A stretch of 6,837 nt of DNA from an uncultured Lachnospiraceae bacterium (lineage in GTDB: Bacteria; Bacillota; Clostridia; Lachnospirales; Lachnospiraceae): the NCBI GenBank assembly GCA_910577445.1, contig CAJTMZ010000011.1:9008-15844 (forward strand). Direction: 5' to 3'. The position numbers were made by a program, and so were the translations under genes. Below are positions 6,074 to 6,837 of this stretch, one piece after another. The notes beneath the pieces were generated by a model. It had not been told where the DNA came from. It was given only the letters and a program-made list of their open reading frames with translations, and made no database searches. Every line of letters starts with the position of its first letter. Positions within the stretch are counted from its first letter, which is position 1.

Positions 6074-6837
6074 GTGAGTAAGAAAATTGCAGTCGTAACG
6101 GATTCAAACAGCGGTATTACACAGGCGGAGGCGAAGGAACTTGGCGTGATTGTCCTGCCAATGCCCTTTATGATTAACGAGGAGAATTTTTTTGAGGATA
6201 TTACCTTAAACCAGGAGGAATTTTATGAGCGCCTTCTGTCCGGGGCGGATGTGGTGACCAGCCAGCCCAGTCCCGAGGCGGTAATGAATTTGTGGAAAGA
6301 GGCTCTTGCGGAATATGACGAGGTGGTACATATTCCCATGAGCAGCGGCCTTTCCGGTTCCTGCCAGAGCGCAATTATGCTTGCGGAGGATTTTGACGGA
6401 AAAGTACAGGTGGTAAACAATCAGAGGATTTCCGTAACCCAGAGGCAGTCTGTGCTGGACGCAAAGCTGTTGGCCGAAAGAGGCATGGACGCGGCGCAAA
6501 TCAAAGAATTTCTGGAAAAGGATAAATTTAATTCCAGTATTTATATTATGCTGGATACTTTGTACTATCTGAAAAAAGGCGGAAGGATTACGCCTGCTGC
6601 GGCGGCAATCGGAACCATTTTGCGGTTAAAGCCGGTGCTCACCATTCAGGGGGATAAGCTGGACGCATATGCCAAGGCAAGAACGGTCAGCCAGGGGAAA
6701 TCCATTATGATAAGCGCCATAAGGAACGACATGGAGAGCCGTTTCGGCGGGGCGGCGCCGGATAATATCTGGCTGCAAGTCGCCTACACCAAAGACCGTG
6801 AGACGGCCCTCCAGTTTAAGGAAGAGCTCCTGGCAGA
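6074..6837 (+). CDS. DegV family protein, probable FakB fatty-acid-binding subunit, 3' end outside window
   Basis: The frame is open from GTG 6074 to the window edge (254 codons), so about 30 residues of a typical 280-290-residue DegV protein are missing. The start reads VSKKIAVVTDSNSGIT, the standard DegV opening. Fatty-acid-binding landmarks follow: VTSQPSPE (61-68, with T62 and S63), PMSSGLSGS (88-96) and the YYLKKGGRI segment (164-172, with R171). In characterised members these Thr, Ser and Arg positions hold the carboxylate of a bound fatty acid. As FakB, the protein would present that fatty acid to FakA for phosphorylation. The ribosome site AAAGGA (6057-6062) is 11 bases upstream, a rather long gap. 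It probably shares a transcript with recG. Clostridia often have several DegV paralogues, so pairing with the fakA gene in this window is inference. Confidence 0.92.
   Translation, partial: MSKKIAVVTDSNSGITQAEAKELGVIVLPMPFMINEENFFEDITLNQEEFYERLLSGADVVTSQPSPEAVMNLWKEALAEYDEVVHIPMSSGLSGSCQSAIMLAEDFDGKVQVVNNQRISVTQRQSVLDAKLLAERGMDAAQIKEFLEKDKFNSSIYIMLDTLYYLKKGGRITPAAAAIGTILRLKPVLTIQGDKLDAYAKARTVSQGKSIMISAIRNDMESRFGGAAPDNIWLQVAYTKDRETALQFKEELLA

Overview
The window looks like chromosome from a spore-forming Clostridia, most likely a Lachnospiraceae-type Firmicute. The evidence is strong AGGAGG ribosome binding sites, GTG starts, a GerW/YtfJ sporulation protein, a zinc-ribbon (C+) L28, and the rpmB / yloU / yloV / recG order familiar from Bacillus and its relatives. 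The family-level placement is inference from protein style; there is no rRNA marker. I see no phage, insertion sequence, CRISPR, toxin-antitoxin or biosynthetic-cluster signal. I did not find an undescribed system.

Left part (1-1420, plus strand): the 3' end of a DUF2953 (YtfI-like) gene, then directly abutting gerW/ytfJ, then a 45-codon membrane-protein ORF ending in a Cys-Cys pair. The DUF2953-ytfJ pair is a known sporulation-linked neighbourhood.

Middle (1421-3941): rpmB (L28) lies on the minus strand, convergent with the sporulation block and divergent from yloU. A 22-bp perfect palindrome followed by five U residues on the minus strand is a good rpmB terminator. An AT-rich 176-bp divergent region carries promoters for rpmB and for yloU-yloV. 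yloU (Asp23/Gls24 family) and yloV/fakA (fatty acid kinase catalytic subunit) are 12 bp apart and end at an intrinsic terminator.

Right part (3942-6837): recG, then a degV-family gene cut by the window edge. recG has every helicase motif but is read in two frames. Its N-terminal ~46 codons are in one frame and the rest is shifted by +1 nucleotide, near an A6 run at 4135-4140. Removing one base gives a 678-residue protein, the normal RecG length, so this is a single-base insertion or a sequencing/assembly error in an otherwise intact gene.

Taken together: DegV-family proteins are the fatty-acid-holding (FakB) partners of FakA. The window therefore carries both parts of a probable fatty acid kinase, which phosphorylates exogenous fatty acids for phospholipid synthesis, with recG between them. 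The frameshift in recG and the small Cys-Cys membrane ORF are the two items most worth checking.
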